Part shown: piece after piece, positions 1 to 11,653 of the stretch
How the letters are laid out: every line of letters begins with the position of its first letter
How positions within the stretch are numbered: position 1 is the stretch's first letter
DNA from: Budorcas taxicolor
Taxonomy: Eukaryota > Chordata > Mammalia > Artiodactyla > Bovidae
Length of the DNA stretch: 64,000 nucleotides
Direction: 5' to 3'
Assembly: GCF_023091745.1 (NCBI RefSeq)
Contig: NC_068913.1
Span: 31,874,501-31,938,500, forward strand
Made by a program: the position numbers and the translations under genes
The notes under the pieces: model-generated
What the model was told of the DNA's origin: nothing
The model's database searches: none
Seen by the model: only the letters and a program-made list of their open reading frames with translations

Positions 1-1437
1 CAAGCTGAGCTATTTCAAACCCTAAAAGATGATGCTGTGAAAGTGCTGCACTCAGTATGCCAGCAAATTTGGAAAACTCAGCAGTGGCCACAAGACTGGA
101 AAAGGTCAATTTTCATTCCAATCCCAAAGAAGGACAGTGCCAAAGAATGTTCCAACTACTGTGCCATTGTGCTTATTTCACATACTAGCAAGGTCATGCT
201 CAAAATCCTTCAAGCTAGGCTTCAGCAGTACATGAACTGAGAAATTCCAGATGTTCAAGCTGGATTTAGAAAAGGCAGAGAAACCAGAGATCAAACTGCC
301 AACATTTGTTGGATCATTGAGGAAGCAAGGGGGTTCTGGAAAAACATCTGCACTTCCTTGACTATACTAGAGCCTTTGACTGTGTGGAACACAACAAACT
401 GAAAAATTCTTAAAGACATGGGAATACCAGACCACCTTACCTGCCTACCTCCTTACCTGCCCACCACCCTACATGTCTCCTGAGGAACTAGTATTCAAGT
501 TAAGAAGCACCAGTTGGAATCTTACATAGAACAACTGACCAGTCCAGAAGTGGGAAAGAAGTATGACAAGGCCATATATTGTATTGTCACCCTGCTTATT
601 TAACTTATATGCAGAGTAACATCATGCAAAATCCCAGACTGGATGAAGCACAAGCTGGAATCAAGATTGTCAGGAGAAATATCAACAACCTCAGCTAAGC
701 AGATGATACCACTCTGATGGCAGAAGCTAAAGAGCATCTTAATGATTGTGAAAGAGGAGAGTGAAAAAGCTGGCTTAAAACTCAATATTCAAAAAACTAA
801 GATCATAGCATCCAGTCCCATCACTTCATGGCAAATAGAAGGGAAACAATGGAAACCGTGGCAGATTTTATTTTCTTGGGCTCCAAAATCACTGTGGACG
901 TTGACTACAACCATGAAATTAAAAGACACTTGCTCCTTGGAAGGAAAGCTATGACAAACCTAGACAGCGTATTAAAAAGTAGAGATATCACTTTGCCTAC
1001 AAAAGTCTGTATAATCAAACTATGTTTTTTCCAGTAGTTGTGTTAATGTGAGCACTGGACAATAAAAAAGGCTGAGTGCCAAAAAATTAATGCCTTCGAA
1101 CTGTGGTGCAGGAGAAGAGTCTTGAGAGTCCCTTGCACAGCAAGGAGATCAAACCAGTCAGTCCTAAAGGAATATTCACTGCAAGGGCTGATGCCGAAGC
1201 TGAAGCTCCAATACTTTGGCCACCTGATGCAAACGGCCGACTCATTGGAAAAGACCCTGATGCTGGGAAGAACTGAAGGAGGAGAAGGGGATGACAGAGG
1301 ATGAGATGGTTGGATTGCATCCATGACTCAATGGCCATAAGCTTGAGCAAACTCCGGGAGATGATCAAAGACAGGGAAGCCTGGCATGTAGCAGTCCATG
1401 GGGTCGCAAAGAATTGAACACGACTGAGTGACTGAAC
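1..1437 (+). mobile_element. BovB (RTE) LINE, decayed, cut by window start
   Basis: This is the RT domain and 3' end of a BovB element; its 5' part lies outside the window. The first 240 bases encode the recognisable stretch around SIFIPIPKK and MLKILQARLQQY. The frame then breaks at a TGA (238-240), by frameshifts, and in a scrambled pyrimidine-rich stretch at about 430-530. The catalytic YADD box has a stop in place of Tyr (TAA at 696-698, followed by Ala-Asp-Asp). The 3' end is the usual BovB tail ending near 1437 in 'actgagtgactgaac'. It is more diverged than the copies at 29 kb and 37 kb, so probably an older insertion. No function is expected. Confidence 0.95.
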
Positions 1438-1445
1438 AAACAAAG

Positions 1446-2260
1446 GAATACAGAGGTATACATGATGATCCCTCCCACTCACTGATCAGTCTATGAAGCC
1501 AGAATTCCTTCTTGAAACCTTGTATACAGCCAATGTTCTTAAATTGTTTTCTCTGCCACGGTCTCTTTTGACAGCATGGTGCTGCCCATTCTCAGAATGT
1601 TTTTAAGTCAAATATGTAAGACTACAAAGGAAATGAATATTAAAGGTGCATAATAACAATACAGAAGATGCATGCCTCTTTACTAACATATTTTATAACA
1701 AGATCTAAGAAGATTTTGACCATGACATCACAGGAATTGACAACACTATAATGGAAGAAAAAGCTAAATTTCATTACAGGGAAAGGAAAGATGTACTTCT
1801 CTTCCCACCCATGTTTAAGGAGCCCAGCTTTAGTTATGTATCCCTGATCTAAGTTAATGCCAAAGAACAACTTCAAACGAAGTGGATCTTAAAATATTAG
1901 TCCTAAATCTGAATACACTTTCTATATATTTGTTCTAATTATTAATTAGAGTTTTGATACATCACTTTAAATGTTGCCTCTTCTTGTCCAGAAGGAAAAA
2001 AGGGAATCTTTAGAGGAAAGAAATCATATCAGTAAAAGGAACAATCTGCTCTCGTTGTTTGTTTATTTATTTGTTTATATCCCTTGTTCTAGGAAGGATT
2101 TAAGATGGCTTGTTCCTGTCTAAGTTCCTAGAACCTGGTTAATTAAATCTTCTGAAAATGTAAATTAAAATGCGATAACACTGTTTGACAAATGGGACAA
2201 AATTATTATCATCTTTTGAATAATGATGTGATTGGGAATGTCTGCATCATATTTATCTAA
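1446..2260. other. unique AT-rich DNA, no gene seen
   Basis: I recognise no gene or repeat family here. There is a short low-complexity run of GTTT/ATTT type near 2057-2080. Small ORFs are not supported by anything. Confidence 0.5.
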
Positions 2261-2311
2261 TCTGCAATTAAATCATTTATATCTGCAATTAAATCATTTA
2301 TATCTGCAATA
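2261..2311. repeat. 21-base tandem repeat, about 2.4 copies
   Basis: The unit begins 'tctgcaattaaatcattta'. Two identical copies (2261-2281 and 2282-2302) are followed by a partial third (2303-2311). Confidence 0.9.
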
Positions 2312-2582
2312 CATAAATTCACATCATCAATAACAGGAAATATGGCCAATGGCCAAGTTTGTTGCAAGAATAAAATAGCCTGTGTCAGGAGGAAGGGTCA
2401 CCAATGATGTTCTAATTGAAATGCTGACAAATTAAACAAGGGCATAACTCATTTTTTCAGCTAGCAAGTGACACAAAGATTGCCACATTGAACTGGCATT
2501 ATTTTGTTTACTCTTTTCTACATATTCTGTAACACACATTTGCCTTGTGGCAACATCACGGTTAATCACTGAAGTAATGGCT

Positions 2583-2584
<2 letters not shown>

Positions 2585-2613
<29 letters not shown>

Positions 2614-2712
2614 AAGTCGCTTCAGTCGTGTCCAACTCTGTGCGACACCATAGACAGCAGCCCACCAGGCTCCCCCGTCCCTGGGATTCTCCAGGCAAGA
2701 ACACTGGTTCTA
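2585..2712 (-). mobile_element. BOV-A2 SINE fragment with (CTG)n microsatellite
   Basis: This is a 5'-truncated BOV-A2 unit on the minus strand. Its tail appears on the plus strand as a CTG run at 2585-2613 (about 9.7 units), followed by 'taagtcgcttcagtcgtgtc' and the BovA body. BOV-A2 tails are known to seed AGC/GCT microsatellites, and this copy fits that. Confidence 0.9.
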
Positions 2713-3784
2713 GATAGTTTCTAATATCTGAACGGGCAAGTGGCTACCTTATTATGTAAACCTCAGTTAGCATTTCCACCTGCAGCATCAAACCTTCTCA
2801 GAAAAAAATTCACTGAGCACCTAACATGTGCAAAGGGCTTTGCTAAAGTGTGTGTAGCTGTAAAAGTATTTGTCTACAGATTGTTCAGTCTACAAGACAA
2901 GTCTCTTTCTTTGTATTATCTAAATAAACAAAACTGACTCTGAATTCCATAGCACCATTAGAACTCCATCTCCATCTCTCTTTAGGTAATATGAAAATCC
3001 AGGAGATTTACATGGTGCCCAAAACATGAGGTGGCTATGTAGCCACTACTGGTATTATTCCAATACAGTCCTTGAGTTCTGACAGCTCTCAGTCGCCATG
3101 TATTGTGTGGGACATGGGAAACTTTTCAGAGGATGGGAGGCTTCATTTGATCTGGGTCTGGATTTCTAAAGTACACACATAGCCATTTCCTCAAGAACAT
3201 GCCACTTCCTCAAGGTTCTGACACCAATAGGTTATGAAAGCCTACCTTCTACTTCTCTCTTTTTGCAACCTTCCTCTTTCTTCCTGCCTGCCAAGATGTA
3301 TAGTATTGTCACTGATGAGTTTGGGCTCGTTCAGAAGAACAAAGGTACTGCCGACTCCAAGTAGCTTCAGTGTTCTCCCCTCATGACAACCTCTTCCCAG
3401 AATAGGTCTGTTTCCCATGCTCCAGAAAAAAGGAATGCAAATCCTGCTTGGGGGTGGGGAGGCAAAAAATAGAGTCAGAACAAATGCAGATCAGTATCTC
3501 AATAAATCGATCTGTGAATTATTGGAAGAGTGACTTTGAGCCATAAGGAGCTGGTGAACTAGGCTGTTATATCTAGACATTCTGAAGTCTGGTAAGAATG
3601 AGAAAGAAACATAAGCAAAATAAAACTTTATATCCCAATAGGCTGCATTAATATATTTCCTTCTGTATGATGTCTGGTGCTTATGAAATTCTCAGTTACA
3701 TTAATAGGAAGCTAATAAATGTTCCTTAAGGCTAATAAAGAAAAGCTGATAAATTAAAGTCTATAGAACTATAATTTTATTACT
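2713..3784. other. unique DNA, no gene seen
   Basis: No recognised repeat and no convincing ORF or exon. The region ends in AT-rich DNA that served as the target of the next BovB insertion. Confidence 0.5.
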
Positions 3785-3797
3785 ATTGTTAATAATA

Positions 3798-5178
3798 GTA
3801 ATTAAATAGTGGCCACAGGACTGGAAAAGGTCAGTTTTCATTCCAATCTCAAAGAAAGGCAATGCCAAAGAATGCTCAAACTACCACACAATTGCACTCA
3901 TCTCACACGCTAATAAAGTAATGCTCAAAATTCTCCAAGCCAGTCTTCAGCAGTATGTGAACCGTGAACTTCCAGATGTTCAAGATGGTTTTAGAAAACG
4001 CAGAGGAACCAGAGATCAAATTGCCAATATCCTCTGGATCATCAAAAAAACAAGAGAGTTCCAGAAAAACATCTATTTCTGCTTTATTGACTATGCCAAA
4101 GCCTTTGACTGTGTGGATCATGATAAACTGTGGAAAATTCTGAGAGAGATGAGAATACCAGACCACCTAACCTGCCTTTTGAGAAACCTGTATACAGGTC
4201 AGGAAGCAACAATTAGAACTGGACATGAAACAACAGATTGGTTCCAAATAGGAAAAAGAGTACGTCAAGGCTGTATATTGTCACCCTGCTTATTTAACTT
4301 ATATGTAGAGTCCATTATGAGAAACGCTGGGCTGGAAGAATCACAAGCTGGAATCAAGATGGCCGGGAGAAATATCAATAACCTCAGATATGCAGATGAC
4401 ACCACCCTTATGGCAGAAAGTGAAGAGGAACTAAAAAGCCTCTTGATGAAAGTGAAAGAGGAGAGTGAAAAAGTTGGCTTAAAGCTCAACATTGAGAAAA
4501 TGAAGATCATGGCATCCAGTCCCATCACTTCATGGCAAACAGATGGGGAAACAGTGGAAACAGTGGCTGACTTTATTTTTCTGGGCTCCAAAATCACTGC
4601 AGATGGTGATTGCAGCCAGGAAATTAAAAGATGCTTGCTCCTTGGAAGGAAGGTTATGACCAACCTAGACAGCATATTAAAAAGCAGAGACATTACTTTG
4701 CCAACAAAGATCCATCTAGTCAAGGTTATGGTTTTTCCAGTAGTCATGTATGGATGTGAGAGTTGGATGATAAAGAAAGCTGAGCACCGAAGAATTGATG
4801 CTTTTGAACCATGGTATTGGAGAAGACTCTTGAGTGTCCCTTGGACTGCAAGGAGATCCAACCAATCCATCCTAAAGGAGATCAGTCCTGGGTGTTCATT
4901 GGAAGGACTGATGTTGAAGCTGAAACTCCAGTACTTTGGCCACCTGATGCGAAGAGCTGACTCATTGGAAAAGACCCTGATGCTGGGAAAGATTGAGAGC
5001 AGGAGGAGAGGGGGACGACAGAGGATGAGATGGTTGGATGGCATCACTGACTCGATGGACATGGGTTTGGGTGGACTCCGGCAGTTGGTGATGGACAGGG
5101 AGGCCTAGCGTGCTGCCATTCATGGGGTCGCAAGGAGTCGGACATGACTGAGCGACTGAACTGAACTGAATTGAACTG
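3798..5178 (+). mobile_element. BovB (RTE) LINE, 5'-truncated, with TSD
   Basis: A 5'-truncated BovB begins inside the RT domain; clear similarity starts at about 3808. It runs to the BovB tail of 'tgaac' pentamers ending at 5178. A 13-base direct repeat, 'attgttaataata', lies at 3785-3797 and again at 5179-5191 and is the likely target-site duplication. About 10 bases (3798-3807, 'gtaattaaat') between the 5' TSD and the first BovB match are unexplained; they may be filler added when the 5' end was joined. Confidence 0.93.
3810..5108 (+). pseudogene. BovB reverse transcriptase, open but truncated frame
   Basis: One uninterrupted frame of 432 codons plus stop runs from the Trp of WPQDWKRSVF to a TAG at 5106-5108. 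It covers the RT palm: FxDYAKAFDCVDH with a catalytic Asp, RQGCILSPCLFNLY, and an intact YADD box at 4389-4400. It then covers the thumb and the C-terminal part with the Cys/His-rich stretch MYGCESW and the basic run near RRRGGRQRMRW. The N-terminal endonuclease and the start of the RT are missing by 5' truncation. The stop replaces the Trp codon (TGG to TAG) of the usual VMDREAW C-terminus and removes the last roughly 18 residues. There is no promoter or natural start, so this is a dead copy that has kept its frame rather than a gene. Confidence 0.9.
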
Positions 5179-5191
5179 ATTGTTAATAATA

Positions 5192-5469
5192 TGTAGCATT
5201 TTAGCCTGTATAAATTAGAATGCTTAGATAATTTTTATATATCAATCTGCATTTTAAAGTAATTCTTTTTCCACTCTTTAATGAGGGCCATGTAACAAAT
5301 GTCACTAAATTATATTACTACCAGAAGCAAAAAAACTTAAAGTTTCAGTTTATACAACATTCCTAAGAATAAACATGTAATTTCCAGTAACTTGTTGAAA
5401 TACTGATGAGTTTGTGAATTCTAATTATTCACTGGCAGAGGAAACCAGAGTGCTCAATCATCTTAAAAG
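5192..5469. other. unique AT-rich DNA
   Basis: Flank of the preceding BovB insertion. No gene or recognised repeat. Confidence 0.45.
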
Positions 5470-5600
5470 AGTGCTTACTCTGAGTTAACTATTGTACTAA
5501 GTGACTTAGTGATTTTATTTCAGCCTTGCCAGAATTCCCACTTTTCAGATGTTGAAACTAAGGGTGAAATAGTCCAGACAGTGTACCCACCGTCGATGGT
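5470..5600 (+). repeat. MIR SINE, ancient, partial
   Basis: This resembles the MIR core in order: 'gtgcttactctgagttaact', 'gattttatttcagcc', then 'ttttcagatgttgaaact'. It is strongly diverged. A MIR-like end ('cctttaaccactgagctgtg') appears at about 5868-5890, so the copy may extend to there with an insertion between. Confidence 0.55.
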
Positions 5601-6046
5601 GATTGAGATTGCAGAGTATCGATGAGGAAAGGCATGGCAAGGCAGTTTTGTTTGGATGTTGGGGATTTGAGGGAGCCAGAGCTTTATGGTGACATTTGCA
5701 GGCAAGCATTCTGTTTCAGGTGAAGAGAAGAGACTTGTTTACCGTGGCAGGAGCTGATGGAGTTTCTAGGGCTAGAGCCATCACTCCTGACCTAGGCATC
5801 CGTTGGACCCATCATGATCCGTGGTCAGAATTTAAGTCCAAGAGAGTCTGATTCTAGAACCCCTGCCTTTAACCACTGAGCTGTGCTGAGAGTCATGACC
5901 CATCAGAGATCTCTCACTGCTCCTGTCCCTCTTTTCACAGCCGCAACTCCATGCCCTAGGAATCCCCCCTACTGTTCTAGACACCTGGGGAGCCCCTGTG
6001 CTGGGCTAGGGACACAGAAATGGAGAAACTGATCTATGAGACAGAC
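5601..6046. other. mostly unique DNA, possible MIR end at 5830-5890
   Basis: No gene seen. The last MIR-like segment is described with the preceding repeat. The rest is unassigned. Confidence 0.4.
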
Positions 6047-6064
6047 CTACAGTAAGGCCCTATG

Positions 6065-6340
6065 CTGCTGCTACTGCTGCTAAGTCGCTTCAGTCGTGTC
6101 CGACTCTGTGCGACCCCATAGACGGCAGCCCACCAGGCTCCCCCGTCCCTGGGATTCTCCAGGCAAGAATACTGGAGTGGGTTGCCATTTCCTTCTCCAA
6201 TGCATGAAAGTGAAAAGTGAAAGTGAAGCCGCACAGTCCTGTCCGACTCCTAGCGACCCCATGGACTGCAGCCTACCAGGCTCCTAAGTCCGTGGGATTT
6301 TCTAGGCAAGAGTACTGGAGTGGGTTGCCATTGCCCTCTC
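6065..6340 (-). mobile_element. BOV-A2 SINE, complete dimer, 18-base TSD
   Basis: A complete dimeric BOV-A2 on the minus strand. On the plus strand it reads GCT-rich tail, first BovA unit, a short 'gaaagtgaaaagtgaaagtg' linker, and second BovA unit. An exact 18-base TSD, 'ctacagtaaggccctatg', flanks it at 6047-6064 and 6341-6358, so this is a relatively recent and undisturbed insertion. Confidence 0.97.
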
Positions 6341-6481
6341 CTACAGTAAGGCCCTATGGAAACTCCTAATTCCATGATATTTGGAGTTTTCAGATTGCTT
6401 GGCGTTCAACTAAGTCTCACCTTATCCTGAATTCTGGGTCATGTTGAAATGTATTATAAACCATTAAAGTGGATTTTAAAA

Positions 6482-6590
6482 AAAACACTTTTTATTTTGT
6501 ATTGGGGTAGAGTTGATTAACAAGCAACATTGTAATAGTTTCAGGTGAACAGCAAAGGGACTCAGCCATACATATGCATGTATCCATAAA
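6482..6590 (-). mobile_element. L1 3'-end fragment (ruminant type)
   Basis: Reverse complement of an L1 3' untranslated region, recognised by 'ttttgtattggggtagagtt' and 'agtttcaggtgaacagcaaa'. An A/T tail side lies at 6478-6490. Strongly truncated. Confidence 0.7.
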
Positions 6591-6666
6591 ATGGAATATT
6601 TTTCCCTTATTGAAACATCCTTATATCTGGAGCCAGATTGCTTGGCTTCAAATTCTAGCCATTATT

Positions 6667-6884
6667 GAGGCTTCCGTGATGGCTCAGATGGTAAATAATC
6701 TGCCTGCAATGCAAGAGACCAGAGTTTGATCCCTGCATCAGGAAGATCCCCTGGAGTAGGCAATAGCAGCCCACTCCAATATTCTTGCCTGGGAAATCCC
6801 ATGGACATAGGAGCCTGGCAGACTACAGTCCATGGGGTCACAAAGAGTCAGACATGTCTGAGTGACTAATACTTTCATTTCACT
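6667..6884 (+). mobile_element. Bov-tA SINE
   Basis: The tRNA-Glu-type head ('ggctcagatggtaaa' A-box region, 'gtttgatccctgc' B-box region) is followed by the BovA body and the 'gactaatactttcatttcac' end. No clear TSD was found. Confidence 0.92.
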
Positions 6885-6970
6885 GACTAGTTATATGACT
6901 GTGAGCAATGGACTTAACTGCCTGCTGCCTCCATCTCTTTTTGTGTTTACCAGGGACCATACTACTCCCT

Positions 6971-7229
6971 CGGAGAAGGCAATGGCACCCCACTCCAGTA
7001 CTCTTGCCTGGAGAATCCCATGGATGGAGGAGCCTGGTAGGCTGCAGTCCATGGAGTCGCTAAGAGTCAGACACGGCTGAGCGACTTCACTTTCATGCAT
7101 TGGAGAAAGAAATGGCAACCCATTCCAGTGTTCTTGCCTGGAGAATCCCAGGGACGGGGGAGCCTGGTGGGCTGCCATCTATGGAGTCGCACAGAGTCGG
7201 CCATGACTGAAGCAACTTAGCAGCAGCAG
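6971..7229 (+). mobile_element. BOV-A2 SINE, complete dimer, 13-base TSD
   Basis: Dimeric BOV-A2 on the plus strand, ending in a short AGC run. It is flanked by the exact 13-base TSD 'catactactccct' at 6958-6970 and 7230-7242. It is in inverted orientation to the BOV-A2 copy at 6065-6340. Confidence 0.97.
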
Positions 7230-7317
7230 CATACTACTCCCTATCCTGTGGGGCTTTACACAGATGGATTAATTATGTTATCTATCTGTCTATTTAATAT
7301 ATAGCTATAGATAGTTA

Positions 7318-7528
7318 TAGGGCTCCCCAGGTAGTGCAGCGGCAAAGAATCTGCCTGCCAATGCAGGATACTTGTACTCAATCCCTGGTTGGGAAGATCC
7401 CTGTAGAAGGAAATACCCACTCCAGTATTCTTGCCTAGAAAATTCCATGGACAAAGGAACCTGGTGGGCTACAGCCTATGGGGTTTCAGAGAGTCATACA
7501 CAACTGAGCGACTAACACTTTCACTTTC
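7318..7528 (+). mobile_element. Bov-tA SINE, likely 11-base TSD
   Basis: tRNA-like head ('gtagtgcagcggcaaagaat', 'ctcaatccctggttgg') plus BovA body. A near-identical 11-base repeat ('atagatagtta' at 7307-7317, 'atagatactta' at 7529-7539) is the probable TSD. Confidence 0.92.
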
Positions 7529-7539
7529 ATAGATACTTA

Positions 7540-8074
7540 CATTATCTGATAAACCTGATAACTTAGATTTGCCTAAGACAAATGCTTTTATTAGAGTCTA
7601 GCAGAAAGAATATATATCTCAGAGTCTTGGTTATCTACCAATCCTCTGCAGATGTTCAGCGTTTTCAGACCTTGTGCTCATTTTATTGTAGCAGCACCAA
7701 GAAGTACTTCAGACAACACGTGTTTTTATTCCTTTGAATAATGATAATCCATCATTTTTAGCAGTTATATGATCAAATAAACCTAAGTGACTTGATCAGT
7801 TACATATCTAAACTCATTTTTACAAGAAGAAAATGACATCCTCCTCACTGACATAGGTTGAAAATATTGAGACAAACTTGAGAAGCCACCCAGGCCAAAC
7901 CATAGACCAGAGGAGAGGATTTCTCCTGGGGAAAGAAAGACACCCCTTCACTTTCTTCAAGTCTAGTCCAGTGTGAACAATTTGCCTTACCGATGGTCAC
8001 TGCAAACCAAAAGTGAAATAGGAACTGGAGCCAAAGCAAGGCAACAGTTGCTAAGTCTATTCATTTATTAATCA
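7540..8074. other. unique DNA, no gene seen
   Basis: No recognised repeat and no convincing coding or RNA feature. Confidence 0.5.
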
Positions 8075-8087
8075 TTCTGTGCTCAGT

Positions 8088-8301
8088 TGCTGTTGTTTGC
8101 TCAGCGACTGTTGCTCAGTCCCTAAGTCATGTCCTGTTCTTTGCAACCCCTTGAACTGTAACTGGCCAGGCTCCTCTGTCCATGGGGTTTTCCAAGCAAG
8201 CATATTGGAGTGGGTTGCCATTTCCTTTCCCAGGGTATCTTCCTGATGCAGGGATCAAACCTGCCTGGCAAATTCTTTACCACTGAGCCGTCTGGGAAGC
8301 C
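8088..8301 (-). mobile_element. Bov-tA SINE, 13-base TSD
   Basis: Minus-strand Bov-tA. On the plus strand the BovA body is followed by the head complement ending 'gagccgtctgggaagcc'. An exact 13-base TSD, 'ttctgtgctcagt', lies at 8075-8087 and 8302-8314. Confidence 0.95.
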
Positions 8302-8314
8302 TTCTGTGCTCAGT

Positions 8315-9677
8315 ACCTACAGATAATTTCCACAGCTGTCTTTGTTTTTTATTGGACACCCTGAATTTATTTTGAAGGACCAATCAACCTTTCTAACAAT
8401 TTTGCTAACTGTATCCTGTCCTGGAGGACAGGATTTTAAAACCGGGTGTTGGGTTATGATAAAACAAAGAAAGCGTACTTGTCACTATATTTGTATATAT
8501 TTATATATTTTAAATATTAGAGACAACTCCTGAGAGAATGGAGCATACTTTTCAAGGTATTAATAGCAGTTCAGGTAGATAGTTGATCTATTTTCACTCA
8601 CAGTGGAGTGAGAGGCAGGCCAGAATAGGGGAGAGGGGCTTACAACCTCATGTGGCTACCAAGAGGTCAAGGAACGATAGCTTGAAGCCACGGGGAGAGC
8701 TTACAGCTAGAATATGAATGAAAGACCATGACCCATGTAGAGCAATGGAGTTCAACACCAGTGTATTGTCAGTTTTGAGTACCAGACAATAGTAAGTCAG
8801 AGATAAGGAGCTTAGTAAATGAAGAAGCCGCCCAGAAGGCATGAAACAAGGTGTAAACAAAGAAAGGAGCTACTGACTGTGTGCTCTCAAAGGTCAGAAT
8901 TGAACCATGGTCGGAAGATACGGCAGCAGGAGAAAAACAATCTCTTACGGAGCTTTGATCTAAGAAGTATCATATGATTGCAGTACTCAAAGCCAGTCAG
9001 CATTAGCTCTGGTCCTAAAGAAAGGCTACCCAGAGAACAAAGATGAACCCGTGGAAACAAGCTCCCTGAATATGACAGTGACCAACAGTGGGAGTGGTCA
9101 GGATTCCTGGGTGCCTATGGTTTCATGTGGCTGCCATTGTAGAGATGTCCTGAAGAACTGGTCCTGAATCTAAGGCAGAGTCAAGAGAGCTTAGGAAGGA
9201 AGGAAGGAGAGTAGTTCATTTGTTTGGGTCATTGGTTGGTGGAGGTGGTAGGGGCAGTTGTGTAAATGTTAATCTAAGAATGTATATTTGACAGCTTCTG
9301 GGGTGCTTCTGTCTCTGATATTATTTAAGGAAATGTAGATCCTGAGAATTGAGACCAACATAATTCCCTTTCCCTGAATTAAGCAACACAAAGGCATAAA
9401 ATATATATAGCTGTTTACTCCAGGAAATGCTTACTCTCAGAAGATAAGCTGATGATCTAACCAAAGCAACTTGCTTTAAGACCCTCTCCTAGCTATAGCC
9501 ATCAGTCCAAAGTGATTGTGTTATAACCTATTCCAGTGCCAGTCAGGCTGCACTTTGCAAGTTCCGCGTGGAAATCACTCAGCCCAGACCTTAAAATCCT
9601 GTAAATATCCTTCCCTTAACTTTGCTTGACTAAAACAAATCAGGCCTGGGTGTGCTCTCCTTGTGTTGGGGTAATGT
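8315..9677. other. unique DNA, no gene seen
   Basis: No family recognised. There is a small GGAA run at about 9195-9210 and an AT-rich patch at about 8485-8515. Short ORFs carry no recognisable domain. Confidence 0.5.
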
Positions 9678-9684
9678 TCTAGGT

Positions 9685-9887
9685 GGTTGTTTTAGTTGCT
9701 CAGTTGTGCCCTACTCTTTGCAACCTCCACCAGACTCCTCTGTCCATGGGATTTCCCAGGCAGGAATACTGGAGTGGGTAGCCATTCCCTTCTCCAGGGG
9801 ATCTTCCCGACTGGGAATCAAACCCACGTCTCCTGCATTGGCAGGCAGATTCTTCACCACCAATGAGCCACTGGGGAAGCCCGACAC
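9685..9887 (-). mobile_element. Bov-tA SINE
   Basis: Minus-strand copy with a complete head complement ('ctcctgcattggcaggcaga', 'gagccactggggaagcc'). A 7-base repeat 'tctaggt' at 9678-9684 and 9888-9894 may be the TSD; at that length it is weak evidence. Confidence 0.92.
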
Positions 9888-9894
9888 TCTAGGT

Positions 9895-11644
9895 TAGAGG
9901 GTCAGAAACCAGACAGAACCATGGTTCTGACACCTCTGTTGGTGTGACCTTCTATGATCATGGGTTTGAAGGAGGCTGGAACAAAATAGTTACATACGTG
10001 CTCTGTACCTTGAAGACAAGTAACTCTATCTTTACTTTTAATTAGTTTTTAGACTTGCTGGCTATTAGTCACAGTTAACATCTGGAGATAGAAAATTTAA
10101 TCAGGAAAGTTTTGACTTTGTGTCAAACGGGACAGACAGAGGTTGCAGTATGTTTGCAAATTATTCTAGCTGCGAGTACTTTTTCTTTCAAAGGGCTTAT
10201 GTTTGGACAGTGGCCCCCATGATGCAGCTCACACGACTTAAACCCTCTATGGCGAACCCTCTGAGCTTCTACTGATGAAATTATAAATCAAGCTCTGATT
10301 ATGGGACAAAGGGATCTACTGACCTCTGAATATACATCTAACAAGCCAGCTGGTTTGGTTAAATCCTTGATTTAGATTTTTCAAGAGTCATTTTTCTTTG
10401 GATTTGTAGCTATTTTTATGTCAATTCCGTTGAATCATCATGAGGCACCATATGCCTTAGGTAGGGCAAAACCTCCTGGAGTTATTTTCCTTTTCAGAAG
10501 TTAAAAAGAAAAGTTAACTTCCCAAATTTAAAAAGAAAAATGGTTCAGGCAGGGAAAACAGAAGGTGCTTTTTCAGAGTAAAATTGGGAAGCCATGCAGA
10601 GGACAGCAGGGTGGGGAGCATCAGACAGTCACACAGGTGGCCCGGCCAGCAGGTGATCAGTGTGACTTGCCATGCTAATTGGAATTATACCTGTCGTTTC
10701 CATAGTTTCAGAAACAGTTGACTTTAGAGATGTGGGATCTGCATTCATATTACGATAATCCAGTGAGAAACCTGGGGTTGAAACTTTGGCCAAGTGATAG
10801 CCACACTTTTCTGCCTTCTGAACTCTTTCCCTGGAGAGTCACAGGAGTGTTAAAGGCACAGACATGAAGACCACAAGTACTCTGTTGTTCAAAAGGAAAA
10901 GCCTTAACTTCTGCTTTCAAATAACTGCATCAATGTGAAGGATAATGAGAAACTTTTATGAAAAATAAAGTTAGCTGTATAGCCAGTAACTTACATATCC
11001 TTGAGACAAAAGACCTATTCTAAAGCCTAACATAAGACATGGCTCATAGTACTGCATTACTGTTGATTAATATAGTTTGTTTTTGCAACTAGGCCTCCTC
11101 TTAGTGGACTGATAAAACTCTCATGGAGAAAAATTACTGTAATAGAATTACCTGTGACTCAGTGGAAGTGTATCTGTCAGACATTGATTGCCTGGAATGT
11201 CTTCCATCAGGCTCATTAAGATATAACAGTAACAGAAATACTCCAGTTAAGGAGTATTAAAAACCCGGGCTACACCAGCTGGTAACATCTAGCCTGACAT
11301 GGGGGCAGGTGAAAGGTTTATGGAACTGTCAGTTAATCAGAGTCAGATTTCACCTGTCAGTCAACTTTAGGCAAGAGTCCTGTGACAGGTAGGCTATGGT
11401 CACAGACAACACTGTGAATGGTAGATAACAAAAGGACAGAGAACACTGCTTGGCTAGAAGCTACCAAATGAGCATATTCCCCTGTATTGGATTCTGGATG
11501 ATGAGGGTAGGCAGGAGCCATGTTTTGTACACAGTGGGGATGTCTGAATGGTAAATTCAGTGGATTCCATAATCATGACCACAGTTATCCTTTTAAGACC
11601 CTTTGTGGGATAACAGTGTTAAGTTTAATTAGAAAGAGCCTCCT
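9895..11644. other. unique DNA, no gene seen
   Basis: About 1.75 kb without a repeat that I recognise. No exon-like segment stood out. Confidence 0.5.
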
Positions 11645-11653
11645 ACTCTTTAA

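Noticed and set aside
2585..2613. CRISPR-like or coding triplet repeat
   Set aside because: The CTG run is the microsatellite tail of a BOV-A2 SINE.
4265..5062. 265-codon ORF on the minus strand
   Set aside because: It is the antisense of the BovB RT frame; the same antisense ORF recurs at every BovB copy (for example 22319-22762 and 29152-29706).
6667..6740. tRNA-like sequences at SINE heads (also 7318, 46919, 52388, 45144)
   Set aside because: These are the tRNA-derived heads of Bov-tA and CHR SINEs, attached to SINE bodies, and not tRNA genes.
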